A stretch of 64,000 bases of DNA from Siphonodentalium dalli. Taxonomy: Eukaryota; Mollusca; Scaphopoda; Gadilida; Siphonodentaliidae. The notes under the pieces were generated by a model, which saw only the letters and a program-made list of their open reading frames with translations, was not told the origin of the DNA and ran no database searches. Shown here piece after piece: positions 35,364-45,797 of the stretch (position 1 is its first letter; every line of letters starts with the position of its first letter). Made by a program: the position numbers and the translations under genes. The stretch lies in assembly GCA_032622095.1 (NCBI GenBank), contig CP136066.1, positions 199,972,978-200,036,977 on the forward strand. Reading direction: 5' to 3'.

Positions 35364-36036
35364 TATTCGATATCTCAAGCTGTTGCATACCGAAAAGACT
35401 TGGGCTAGTACCTGAACAGTAAACCTGCAATCTGCATGATTCATGAAACAGCTATTGAAACCATGCTGTATATACTTAGAATTACACAATTTTGTTTATG
35501 GGTTTGTTGATATGACACGAGTGCTAGCGCACAATGACGGAATGAACAGCACACCCTAGAGTTCTATCTTTCCTCAATGGCACAAGTGCTGTATCAACAA
35601 ATTCATTAATACAAGTGTCTTTCTGTGTTTATTACACATCACCCGTCCTAGAATATGTGCATTTAAAAATACAGGGTTACGATGTTTATTAAGGCACATA
35701 CAGTGCTTGTTTTGTCATGTGTGATGATTTTTTATCCTATCGTTTGAACTGGATACTCAAATAACAGAAATTGTTATATATTATTTTTGCAACCGACAGA
35801 TTTGAGGTAACTCTTTCTATGAATATATTGAAAATCATGTGTCGGGATGTAATATTAGCAATCAATATATTTTTTGTTGCGTATATAGGTTTATACAATT
35901 TTAAGAGGCAGAACAAGATACAGGTACTTTGTATAGTTTCATTTCGCGAATGTACACAGTATCTTGTTTGGCCACTTGCAATTTTAGAAACCCATAACTG
36001 TAACGAGAAATTGTTGACTGTATATTTAAAGTTTAA
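35364..36036. other. Unassigned DNA
   Basis: No gene or repeat recognised in this stretch; AT-rich. Confidence 0.4.
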
Positions 36037-36528
36037 AGGTACGGGAGGCCTTGGCGGTGGGTATGCTGTGAAAATATTTCCACCGGTCAAAAACCGCCAC
36101 AAACAGAAAGAATATTAAAATGCAGACAGACTTTGTCCGTATACAAATAAGAAATATCGCATAAACAGTATGTTATTGTCATATGTTTGACCATTCTTAT
36201 GTAAACAAAAGCATAAAAAGGTACTTTCCTGGTGTTTGTTTATATTATGATGGTAAACATAAAGAGCGTTCATTGTTGCTGAATTTTGATATGGAACGAA
36301 TAAAGAGCATTTATATCATTTGTGTGTGATTAGCCAGTAACACTGTGCTGCCTTCTGTAACACAATCAGGCTCCTGCTTAGGTAAAATATAGTAGGTCTT
36401 TATGATAGCATGCTGTTTACGCGATGGTCATGTTTATATGAACAAAACTGTATGCGTTTTAATGTTTTTCTGTTTACGGTGATTGAAACAAATATGAATA
36501 TTTTCGACAACTAAGGCCTCCCGTGCCT
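36037..36528. mobile_element. 492-bp TTAA-flanked MITE (AGGYACGGGAGGCCTT ends)
   Basis: Ends aggtacgggaggcctt and aaggcctcccgtgcct form a 16-bp terminal repeat with one pyrimidine difference. Each end is directly flanked by TTAA (36033-36036 and 36529-36532). TTAA duplication is characteristic of piggyBac- and Kolobok-type transposons. The interior is homologous to reverse-strand segments in blocks C1, C2 and C3. No transposase. Confidence 0.8.
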
Positions 36529-36594
36529 TTAAGCCCCCTTATTGTCTCTATTATACATTTAACAATGATATTTACAAGTTTTTATATTCAGAAT

Positions 36595-37186
36595 AAATGT
36601 CAATTGTATATTTTAAAACACAATTGAAATTATATATTAATTTAAAATTAAATGTTTTTCTTAATTAAGAATTGTTTTCTAATATATCTTTCCTAATTGG
36701 GGAAAATATTCCTAGTTAAGAAAACTTGTTTTCCTCACTTAGATTTATTTTCCTGCTTGAGAAAATCTCATTCTAGAAAAAATTGGCATCACTTAAGAAA
36801 AAATATCTTGACGATATTTCTTACTATATAAAATATAATTTCTTGTTCTAGATTAATTGTATAGCTTTCTTAAATTTCTAGCTATTCTCCCAAGATAATC
36901 GCAGTATCTTAAACTTATCTTATTTCAAGAAAAATAAACTTATGTGAGAAAAACAATCTTTCCTACAGTAAGAAAAAAAATCTATACTAAGATTTTTTTA
37001 CTAGGATTTTCTTACTAAGATTACTGTGTTTTCTTAAAGAAATTTTCTCAGACAAGAAATTATCCCACCCTTTCATTTCTTGACCTAGAAAATATGTTTT
37101 TCTTATTTTTCTAGCTATTCTCCCAAGATAATATCTCATTTCAAGATTATTTTTTTTCCTGAATTGAGAAAATATTTTTGGCAGTG
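36595..37186. repeat. Right subterminal region of the CACTG element
   Basis: Dense in ttttcttac/aagaaaat/ctagctattctcccaagata motifs. The phrase ttctagctattctcccaaga occurs twice (about 36878 and 37102). It ends with tatttttggcagtg. Confidence 0.7.
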
Positions 37187-37574
37187 CAGCTTAGAAGATA
37201 TGGAGGGAGAATATGGGTAGCTTAATTCCCCATGGCGTCTCATGGAATATGGAATAATTATTTACTCATTCTTTACCCGAGCAATGCCGGGTACCCCAGC
37301 TGGTAATATATAAGTACTGTATGAGACAACATGCATAATTATACGAGGAAGCCGTGTATGAGTGAATCATGGTAACATATGCATAGTGTAGCATGGGACG
37401 CAATGCGCCACCTCTAACACCAACCTAGTTAATAATTATTACTCACCACTATTGGTTCTTACAACCATGAAAAATGCTAAACAGGAAATTAACTAATCAC
37501 TGCCTTAATATTGAGCCATGTTCTTTTTAACAAATTTAACAAAAACAACACCGGTGTTACCTATCACCATTAAA

Positions 37575-38591
37575 CCAAATTATTTGATCAACTAATTAAG
37601 CCTATTTTATTGTATGGATGTGATATAGTGTTGTAACGGGCTCTGTGTTTGAATAGAAAGGCCTCAAAACACCCTTCTAGGGCAGTGTTATGTCGTTTCC
37701 CTATCGCGAATGATGCCGATTTACAACTCTTCGGGTACATGCTAAAACTATCAAAAGTAGATGACCATAATATCTTATCCGCAATAAAACCATGGAAATA
37801 TGGGTATCATTGGAACCGGCTCATTGAGCACATTGTGATAGTTACAGTTATGCCCTGTGCCAATGCATTCTCTTATATATGCGAGTCGACCATAGGTCGC
37901 CTCGCATATATAAGAGAATGCATTGGCCTAAAAAAAAACTTTTTTTTAACACTTTTTACCATTTTTTCTTTAATATGTGTTAAGCCAATGCATTCTCTTA
38001 TATATGCGAGGCGACCTATGGTCGACTCGCATATATAAGAGAATGCATTGGCACAGGGCCCTTCTGTTGGGTAAAGGGTTAACATTGTAATCAATAGCAG
38101 GGCAGCGTGAACTGATGCTGACTAAGACATTGAAATCAGAACACATGGAAGTGTTTCGCAATGATATATTCAATGACGATAGACCGACAGGGAAAAATAA
38201 ACTACGAACCTATAGGATATTTAAAGATGAATACAAAATTGAGCGACGATCACAAATTGCTCGCGAAATGTTTTCTAGATTGCGCGTGAGCAATCACACA
38301 TTGGCAATAGAAAAAGGGAGGCATAGACAACCAGTAATACCATTAGAAAATCGGCTGTGTTCCATGTGTGACAAACAGTGTGTCGAATCTGAAATGCATT
38401 TTATCATTGAATGTAACGCATACGATGATTTAAGATCTAATTTATTCAGCGAAATTGAGACACACGATAGTGAATTCAATAATTTGAATGACGGAGATAA
38501 ATCTGCACTGATTATGAGAAATGATAATATTAAATTTATTAACAAGGTTTGCAACATATATAGTCCGGCTATTCTTCATTCGGCGGAATAA
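37575..38591 (+). pseudogene. LINE-2 family ORF2 C-terminal remnant, copy 2
   Basis: Same structure as copy 1: LFDQLIKPILLYGCDI region, RKASKHPSRAVLCRF, palindromic insert, then TDADKTLKSEHMEVF..., CSMCDKQCVESEMHFIIEC. A small change near 38557 (an extra tata) shifts the last residues, so the end reads YSPAILHSAE instead of VRLFFLRRNN. It shares PTGKNK and KIERRS with copy 3 rather than the PTVKNK and KIEPRS of copy 1. Confidence 0.8.
37853..38058. repeat. Palindrome of palindromes, copy 2
   Basis: Same four-arm structure as 18738-18942, with one additional A in the central spacer. The arms are unchanged, so the cruciform potential is intact. Confidence 0.9.
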
Positions 38592-39099
38592 TAAAACTTG
38601 AAGAAATTGTTGAGGGAATGTTTATAAGAACTGTTTTTGTAATAATAATGTTTGTGTGTATTGCTTCTTTATGTATATGATACTCATCAGTATCTTGCAA
38701 CTGCCCATTGAGGTGTTTTGCAATAAATTCTTGTATCTTGTATTTTCATCCATATACATTGTCCGCGCTGGGCCGAACAATATTTTGCCGATTGTGGCCA
38801 AATTAAATCCTCGTTTTCTGGGCTCACAATTAATAACTAAATTGTTTTTTTTAACATCTAACATTGTATCTATATCTATATTTGCGAATGTCTGTCTGTC
38901 TGTCTGTCTGTCTGTGTTCTATAGAAATTCACAGGGGACCATCTAGATGATGCCAAAGGGGTCTACTAGGAGTAGCTTTTTACGAGAAAGATAATGGTCG
39001 GGGTTAGAATTTTCTAAAGTGGCGCCGTTGTTGTCAGGGGCAGAAAAGGGGGAGGGGCAGGACAAAAAATTGTCGCCGATTGCCACCAAACTTATACAT

Positions 39100-40590
39100 A
39101 ATAATCCCCATGATATGAGGAATCTAATGGTGTGGTTTAAATATGGCAAAAGTCGCGCCGTTCGCGTCAGGGGTGCCCGGAAGGGAGAGGGGCAGATTTT
39201 GTTTCTGTCGCCGATTTCCACCAAACTTATATATAATCATCCCCATGATATGAAAAAACCAACGGTGTGGTTTAAAAGTGGCGTCGTTCGAGTCAGGGAT
39301 GCACGGAAGGGGAGAGGGGCACCAAAATTGAAAAACTAATTTTAGCGCCGATCTCCACCAAATTGATAGATATTCTTCTACATGATATAAGGAATCTAAT
39401 TGTGCGAATTAACAACGCCAAACCAATGATATGAAAAAACCAACGGTGTGGTTTTAAAGTGGCGTCGTTCGAGTCAGGGATGCACGGAAGGGGAGAGGGG
39501 CACCAAAATTGAAAAACTAATTTTAGCGCCGATCTCCACCAAATTGATAGATATTCTTCTACATGATATAAGGAATATAATTGTGCGAATTAACAACGCC
39601 AAACCAATGATATGAAAAAACCAACGGTGTGGTTTTAAAGTGGCGTCGTTCGAGTCAGGGATGCACGGAAGGGGAGAGGGGCACCAAAATTGAAAAACTA
39701 ATTTTAGCGCCGATCTCCACCAAATTTATATATATTCTTCTTCATTATACAAGGAATCAAATTGTGCGCTTTAACAGCGCCAAATTGTTGTCTTTTGGTT
39801 GAGAGATTGGGAGGGGTGGGCACTAAATTTTATAATAATTGGTTTAGTCGCTGATTGCCACGACACTTATACAAAATCATCCCCATGGTATGAGGAGTCT
39901 AATGGTGTTGCTTATATATGTCAAATGTGGCCTCATTCGAGTCAGGGTTGCATTGAAAGGGACAGGGGCGCCAAAATTGATGCACAATTTTTTTGCGCCA
40001 ATTTCCACCAAATTGATACACGTTCTTATCCAAGATACGAGGAATCTAATCGTGTGATTTAAAGACGCCATAGTGGTGCTGTTTGTTTGAGAGATGGGGT
40101 GTGGATTGGCACCAAATGTTATAATAAAAACAATTGGTTAGTCGCCGATTATCACCAAACTTATAAACAATCATCTCCATGATATCAGGAGTATAATCGT
40201 GTGGTTTAAGGATGTCATAAGTTGGGCCATTCAAGTCAGTGATGAATATAGATGAGAGGGACACAACAAATTATATCTATATGTTTAGTGCCGATTTCCA
40301 CCAGATTGATACATATTCTTCTCTGTGATTCGAGGAATCTTATCGTGTCGTTTAGATACACCAAATGTGTGCACTATGGGTGAGAGATATGGGGACCTTA
40401 AATTTGATACGAATTGATATACTCGCCAATTTTCACCAATTTCATATATATGCATCTCTAATATCTAATGAGTCTTAGTGTGTGCAGAGTGAGTCTGAAA
40501 TAGGGACGGGTGGGTCACCAAGACTGATACACCATATTTTTAGTACTAATTACCATCAAATTCAGACATGTTCTTCTCAAATGATACAAG
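39100..40590. repeat. HINE-type minisatellite, ~150-181-bp monomers
   Basis: Theme: tggtgtggtttaaa, gtcgttcgagtcaggg, aaggggagaggggcaccaaa, gccgatttccaccaaattga, tatattcttct.catgatat. Three almost identical 180-181-bp units start at about 39278, 39459 and 39640; the others are diverged. The array continues at 40700-41125 and, beyond the LINE, at 45798-45900. Confidence 0.8.
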
Positions 40591-41130
40591 AAATCAATTC
40601 GTGCTGTCTGTCTTTCTGTCTGTCTGTGTGCGTTCTATATATAACTTCACGCGGTACAATCGAGATGGCACCAAGACGTTCTAAGAGGGGTAGCCGTTTA
40701 CAAGGAAGATAACGGTGCGGGTAAATATTTTCTAAAATGACGCTGTTGGTGTCAGGGGAAGAAAAAGGGGAGGTCGGCAAAATCAAAAATATATCGTGAA
40801 ATAGTTTTGTCGCCGATTTCCACCAAACGAATACATAATCACCTTCGCAATATGGCGTTGTTCGAGTCAACGTTGCATCAACAATTGATTTAATAAACTA
40901 TTTTTAGCCCAGATTTCCACCAAATTGATATATTATTCTTCTCTATGATACGAGGAATATCGTCGTGTGATTTAAAGACGTCAAATTGCTGTCGGTTGGG
41001 TGAGAGATATGGGTCATAACTATTCTCAGAATTTGTTCAGTTGCTGATTACCACCAAACATATATATATAATCATCGCCAGTATATCATGCACCCATGAG
41101 TCTAATGGGAGTGGTTTAAATATGTCCAAA
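40591..41130 (+). mobile_element. Second Helitron head inside the 8.1 kb element
   Basis: gctgtctgtctttctgtctg, then gttctatatataacttcacg, aagacgttctaagaggggta and aaggaagataacggtgcggg, parallel to 38880-39010. No terminator precedes it, so this is a tandem (partly fused) second unit. It is interrupted by the LINE and finishes at 46996. Confidence 0.7.
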
Positions 41131-41152
41131 GAGGCAAACGCTCGTCGCAAAA

Positions 41153-41332
41153 ATGTGTAAATTGAGAGATTCTAAGCTGACATATTTGAACAACTCTAAA
41201 TTGTACACAAATAAAGAAGGATATGTTATCCGTTCACAGTTCAAATCGGACGAGGCTTCGGGTTTGCACTTGAGCCCAGAAGGGAAAAAAGACCTCACAA
41301 ACTCAATACTAAATGCGAGTCGCAATGAGTAG
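41153..41332 (+). pseudogene. LINE ORF1 3' fragment, SGNH/GDSL-esterase-like C-terminus
   Basis: Fifty-nine codons from an in-frame ATG to TAG (the frame is open a little further upstream). It includes KLTYLNNSKLYTNKEGYV and the tail SGLHLSPEGKKDLTNSIL. The 'GxHLSxxGK' pattern is the last motif of SGNH/GDSL hydrolases, whose histidine is catalytic. Such an esterase domain is known in ORF1 of CR1-type LINEs. Family motif I and the nucleophile serine are missing because the element is 5'-truncated. The fragment matches the expected position immediately before ORF2. Confidence 0.6.
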
Positions 41333-41540
41333 CCAGACATCCACTTCATCCCCCGTTGGGAGAGAACAGACGGCTAAACTGGCGGAATGAACACATGACA
41401 GTGCGAGTGACGTATGTGATACAGTAACGGTCAGTGCACGAAATGAGTGCTGTTGTGTATATAGTCATTATGTCTTCAGTCGGGACAATGATTTATTATT
41501 GCCGACTGAGAATTGTGTTAATTGTATACCGTCAAAGTAT

Positions 41541-44500
41541 ATGGCTATGAATTACCCCTGTCTGTTCGATCGAAGGTGTGATATTGGTAAATGTGCGAGC
41601 ATTAATTATTATACCACTACCCCGGGTGATTTCTGCACTGAGCAATACTCAGTACTAACTGTCCCGTACAACAATGAATATACCATGCCTATTTATGATA
41701 TCAGGTCAAAATATTTTATGAAGGGTAATCAGTCCTCAATGGGATGTAGTTCAGAATGTTCTGTTTTACATCAAAGCCTCGTCATGCATAGCACGACATG
41801 TCCCATTTTTAACGCGAGTGACAAATACAATCATGGCAAAGTGGATGATAGATGCGCAACCGACTGTCAGTTAATCTCATGTCATAATCTTGTCAGTGAA
41901 AATAGAGTTACCTCCACTAGTATGTTAAACGGACACTTTCTGTTGAGTGTGTTAACATTAAACGTGTGCGGATTAGAAAAGAGACTTCAGTATAAAGAAT
42001 TTGTCGATTTGATATCGAATTATGACATCCTGTGTTTCTCTGAAACAAAGGCGTTCTTTGAAGATAGCATATCCATTCCAGGGTTTGAGATCTGTATTAA
42101 AAAAGGAAACAAAATTGGAAGCGGAACCCGGTCGGGTGGAATTTTGATAGCGGCCAAATCTGGAATACATAAATACATTGTTCCTCACGCAACTGAGAAT
42201 AATATCGTGGCCTGGGTCCGAGTAGACATGAAATCTAAAAATCAGGAAGGACTCCTAATAGGTGCCGTATATATACCCCCTACCGGAACACGTTATTGCA
42301 ACGACGACTGGGTTTTTGATATCGAAGGCGATGTCCGCAAATTGAAGAGGGAAAGCGACCTGTTACTTTTGACTGGGGATTTTAACGCCAGAATCAACAA
42401 TGTGAATGATCTCAACCCCGATCATGACCGGGGTGATTTATGCCATATATTTGAGAATAATAGCATATGTGATAATATGAATTCTGTTATAACATGTATG
42501 AATGAAAATTATGTTATGGGTGATAATTCCGATATTAGTAAGACGTTGCAGGTTCCAAATAGAGTATCGCAGGACAAAGGTAAGGTGAGTGCCTATGGAT
42601 ACAAACTAATATCAATGTGTAAATCCATGAACCTAATTACTCTGAACGGAAGATGTGGTGAAGACAGAAATGTGGGGAAGTTTACTTCCTCAGACCGCAC
42701 AGTGATAGACTACGCGTTGGGAACTAAGCGTCTCTTCAGTATGGTAGAAAATTTTCGAGTCGATGACCACTGTCCCGTATTCTCCGATATACATGGTGCG
42801 CTACATCTGGTTTTGAATTTAAAGACACCAATGGTGTCTCGAGATAGCGATGCTGATGACATACCCATATCGGTATACAATGATGCCCGAATAAAACGGT
42901 GGGACCCACAGAAGGGGACATATTTCTCTAGCAATATTGACCGCAATATGATTAAAGATATGCTTTATGTGTTCGACACTTTAGAAAGGGAGGACGCCAA
43001 TGTCACCCAGTCAGATGTCGACGAACTTTGTGGACATGTAGTATGTTCATTAAAATCAGCGGCCAATCGCACACTGGGAACCTATCGGCCGAAATCTAAT
43101 AAGCGGGGAAAAGTGCACCAAAACAAGTCTTGGTTCGATGATGAATGCCGAGAAACAAGAAATTGCTTCAATGGTATCAAGCATGAATACGATTTGAACA
43201 AATCTGATTATAACAAGGCAATGTTGAAAGACGCCAGTTTAAAATACAGACACGTGATGGATAGAAAAATCAAACAAGCACGTGAGTCTGAAATAGCCGA
43301 GCTCAGGGAATTATGTAAGAATTCGGGGAAGTCATTCTGGGACAAACTCGACTCAATGTGCGCTGATAAGCAGCCCAAAAAGAGGCAAACGAAAATAAAT
43401 ATTGAAATCTTTGGAGAATATTTTAAGACTCTAAATGATCAAATAGACGACTCTGATATTTGTGATATTGTACATATGGAATTCGACGAGAACGACGAGT
43501 CATATCTAAATAACCCCATATCGGAGGAAGAAATTTATAGTGCCATAGGGAAGCTGAAAAACCGCAAGGCCGGCGGTACTGATAAAATAATTAACGAATA
43601 TATTAAGGCTTCAGTAAATGAGATGATGCCCATATACGTTCGTCTTTTCAACCTGATCCTAAATAGCGGATTATTTCCCCAAGATTGGGCAGTTGGTCTA
43701 ATACAGCCCATTTATAAGGGTTCGGGTGATCCAAATATGCCGGACTCTTACCGAGGTATCACACTTTTGAGCTGTTTAGCAAAACTATTTACCTCCGTTT
43801 TAAATAACCGATTAACCTCATTTGCAGAGGATGTTGATTTAATAAGTAAGTCACAAACCGGATTTCGCAAAAGCCACTCTACTGTTGATAATATATTTAT
43901 ACTACATGCATTGATAAATATATATCTTCAGAGCGGACGGAAACTATACTGTACGTTTATTGATTTCCGCAAAGCTTTTGATACTGTTTGGAGAGATGCG
44001 CTATGGCTCAAATTGTTGAGATCAAATATAAACGGTAAGATTATGCGGGTAATACGAAGCATGTATACGAATATTAAATTATGCGTGAAAAATTGTAACT
44101 CACAATCAGAATTTTTCGTGAGCAAGGTAGGTTTATTTCAAGGTGAAACAATGTCACCTTTCTTATTTTCACTATTCGTGAACGATTTACAGTGCTTTTT
44201 GAATGATTGTGTTATAGACAACCTGAATTTTATAAACGAAACATATTTTGAGCATTTAGGATGTTACATCGATATACTGTGCCTATTATATGCGGACGAC
44301 ACTGTCATTTTATCGGATTCAGAGGATAATATGAACCGCGCACTTTTAGCCTTCGCTGATTACGCTGAAGCTTGGAAACTTGAGGTGAACATTAATAAGA
44401 CCAAAACAATCATCTTCGCGAACAAGTTACCAAGAAATTTTCCTGTATTCACATACAGAGGGCAGGAAATACAAATTGTAAAAGAATTCAGATATCTTGG

Positions 44501-45479
44501 GATTCAATTTTTCTACAATGGGAGATTTTGTCAGTCCATAAAGATTACCACAAATACTGCGACAAAGGCAATGTATGGTTTATTGAACAAAATTCGCAAA
44601 CTCAAGTTACCTATCGATATTTCGCTGAAACTATTCGATTGTATGATTCTGCCAATTATGCGATACGGAAGTGAGGTCTGGTGTTTCGAAAGAATACAGG
44701 CCCTGGAGACGCTCCACCTTAAGTTTTGTAAAATTATAACGTCAATGAAATCGAGTACACCTAACTATATGGTATATGCAGAACTTGGAAGGCACCCGAT
44801 ATCAATAAAAATAAAATATAGAGCACTATCGTATTGGTCAAAGCTAGTGAGTCATGATGGGTCAGAACTAGCAAAGAACATATTTCTTTTATTGAGGTAT
44901 GTACATGAAGACAATATCGTATTAAAAGACAAGATCAAATGGATTAGCTTTGTGGAAGGGATTCTTCACGAAGTAAACATGGATCACATTTGGTCAAGTC
45001 AGTCATCGCTAAGCAGAACAGCGTTAAGATACATAAAAAGTCAACTGATTGAAAATTATGAACGTAATCTTTTTGACAGTCTGAAGTCGTCCTCATCTAC
45101 CAGAGCAATATTCTACAGCAACATTAAGGACTCGATAAAAATGAATCGATATCTAGTATATTTGCCAGCCCATTTATCTAACTTCTTACTGAAAATACGA
45201 ACATCAAACCATAAATTACCAGTTGAAAAGAATAGATGGACGAAAGGAAAAGATAATAATGATTTAAACTGTGTTTTGTGCAGCAATAGCCCATGTGATG
45301 AATACCATTTTATGATCATATGCCAAGAGCTAAAAAACTTACGTGAATTATATATTCCAAAATATTATTGGGATAAACCAAACCGAAATAAATTCCATGG
45401 ACTACTTTCTCTTGAAAACATGAGCGTTCTGAAAAGACTGAGCATATTTATTAAATTGGCATTGAAAAAGATGTCTTAA
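41541..45479 (+). CDS. LINE ORF2: AP endonuclease, reverse transcriptase, zinc-knuckle-like tail
   Basis: A 1312-residue uninterrupted frame that would nick target DNA and copy the LINE RNA into the nick. The frame opens after a stop at 41388; the first ATG is at 41541, and 41499 is only a TTG. Endonuclease: LNVCG (N141), SETKAF (E168), GAVYIPP, LLTGDFNAR (D280), VIDYALG (D390), DDHCP (H410). Reverse transcriptase: NRKAGGTDKI, YRGITLLSCLAKLF, TGFRKSHSTVDN, FIDFRKAFD (D808), FQGETMSPFLF (Q867), YADD (917-920), EFRYLGI. The C-terminal CVLC...DEYHFMIIC (1244-1261) is a CCHC-like knuckle. All catalytic positions look intact, which suggests recent activity. The first ~130 residues are Cys-rich and unassigned. 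CR1/L2-like by layout; the clade cannot be fixed by eye. Confidence 0.9.
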   Translation: MAMNYPCLFDRRCDIGKCASINYYTTTPGDFCTEQYSVLTVPYNNEYTMPIYDIRSKYFMKGNQSSMGCSSECSVLHQSLVMHSTTCPIFNASDKYNHGKVDDRCATDCQLISCHNLVSENRVTSTSMLNGHFLLSVLTLNVCGLEKRLQYKEFVDLISNYDILCFSETKAFFEDSISIPGFEICIKKGNKIGSGTRSGGILIAAKSGIHKYIVPHATENNIVAWVRVDMKSKNQEGLLIGAVYIPPTGTRYCNDDWVFDIEGDVRKLKRESDLLLLTGDFNARINNVNDLNPDHDRGDLCHIFENNSICDNMNSVITCMNENYVMGDNSDISKTLQVPNRVSQDKGKVSAYGYKLISMCKSMNLITLNGRCGEDRNVGKFTSSDRTVIDYALGTKRLFSMVENFRVDDHCPVFSDIHGALHLVLNLKTPMVSRDSDADDIPISVYNDARIKRWDPQKGTYFSSNIDRNMIKDMLYVFDTLEREDANVTQSDVDELCGHVVCSLKSAANRTLGTYRPKSNKRGKVHQNKSWFDDECRETRNCFNGIKHEYDLNKSDYNKAMLKDASLKYRHVMDRKIKQARESEIAELRELCKNSGKSFWDKLDSMCADKQPKKRQTKINIEIFGEYFKTLNDQIDDSDICDIVHMEFDENDESYLNNPISEEEIYSAIGKLKNRKAGGTDKIINEYIKASVNEMMPIYVRLFNLILNSGLFPQDWAVGLIQPIYKGSGDPNMPDSYRGITLLSCLAKLFTSVLNNRLTSFAEDVDLISKSQTGFRKSHSTVDNIFILHALINIYLQSGRKLYCTFIDFRKAFDTVWRDALWLKLLRSNINGKIMRVIRSMYTNIKLCVKNCNSQSEFFVSKVGLFQGETMSPFLFSLFVNDLQCFLNDCVIDNLNFINETYFEHLGCYIDILCLLYADDTVILSDSEDNMNRALLAFADYAEAWKLEVNINKTKTIIFANKLPRNFPVFTYRGQEIQIVKEFRYLGIQFFYNGRFCQSIKITTNTATKAMYGLLNKIRKLKLPIDISLKLFDCMILPIMRYGSEVWCFERIQALETLHLKFCKIITSMKSSTPNYMVYAELGRHPISIKIKYRALSYWSKLVSHDGSELAKNIFLLLRYVHEDNIVLKDKIKWISFVEGILHEVNMDHIWSSQSSLSRTALRYIKSQLIENYERNLFDSLKSSSSTRAIFYSNIKDSIKMNRYLVYLPAHLSNFLLKIRTSNHKLPVEKNRWTKGKDNNDLNCVLCSNSPCDEYHFMIICQELKNLRELYIPKYYWDKPNRNKFHGLLSLENMSVLKRLSIFIKLALKKMS

Positions 45480-45797
45480 ATATAATATTATATACACAGA
45501 TGAAATATATATACATGTATGTTTGTATATATGTGTATATATATATGTGTGTGTAATGCGACACATCCATACATTGGGAAATGCATACTTACGCAAGGTA
45601 ATTGTTAATGAATATTATGTATAAGTGCTGTGTACAGTTATTGTATTATGGTGGATTTGTTACGAAAATATGATAATGATAATTGTTAACGTATAAATTG
45701 TTTGTATAAACTGTTTCTGTGTATATATGTATATATATGTTTTGGCTATGTTCCAACTTAAATGTTGGCTTTGCGAATAAACAATCAATCAATCAAT
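45480..45797 (+). other. LINE 3' UTR and tail
   Basis: AT microsatellite stretches (tatatgtgtatatatatatg) and a final aataaacaatcaatcaatca tail of ~4 CAAT units. Short simple tails of this kind replace poly(A) in CR1/L2-type LINEs. Confidence 0.7.

Larger units (their letters stand above)
24155..37186. mobile_element. 13.0 kb CACTG...CAGTG DNA element (CACTA/EnSpm-like, non-autonomous)
   Basis: Ends are CACTGCCAAAAATA on the left and its complement on the right. It is flanked by a 2-bp duplication CA (24153-24154, 37187-37188). The empty site aacca|gctt is preserved in blocks A1/B1 (18072) and A3/B3 (about 55850). CACTR ends with 2-3 bp duplications are typical of the CACTA (EnSpm) group. 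Subterminal regions are dense in aagaaa/cttgaaacaagaa motifs. No transposase frame was found inside; the cargo is satellites, SINE, MITEs and unassigned DNA. Confidence 0.75.
37187..38868 (+). repeat. Block B, copy 2
   Basis: Continues block A2 after the CACTG element. It has the Helitron-type terminus at 37303, the leader, the LINE-2 remnant and the 3' UTR, up to the Helitron insertion at 38869. It resembles 18073-19745 closely, including the palindrome. Confidence 0.8.
41131..45797 (+). mobile_element. LINE-1 family retrotransposon here, ORF2 intact (APE endonuclease, CR1/L2-like)
   Basis: A 4.7 kb non-LTR element inserted in Helitron minisatellite. It carries the 3' end of ORF1 (41153-41332), a ~200-bp gap, ORF2 (to 45479), a 3' UTR with (ATAT) runs, and a tail gaataaacaatcaatcaatc. 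The host repeat breaks off at ...ttaaatatgtccaaagaggc and resumes at tttatttggcaccaatttcc. It is 5'-truncated inside ORF1, so this copy is not expected to be self-sufficient unless ORF1 is supplied elsewhere. Target duplication unclear. 'LINE-1 family' is my label, not mammalian L1. Confidence 0.85.

Noticed and set aside
41499-41540. Start of LINE ORF2 at 41499
   Set aside because: 41499 is TTG; the first ATG in frame is 41541. A mutated original ATG at 41499 cannot be excluded.
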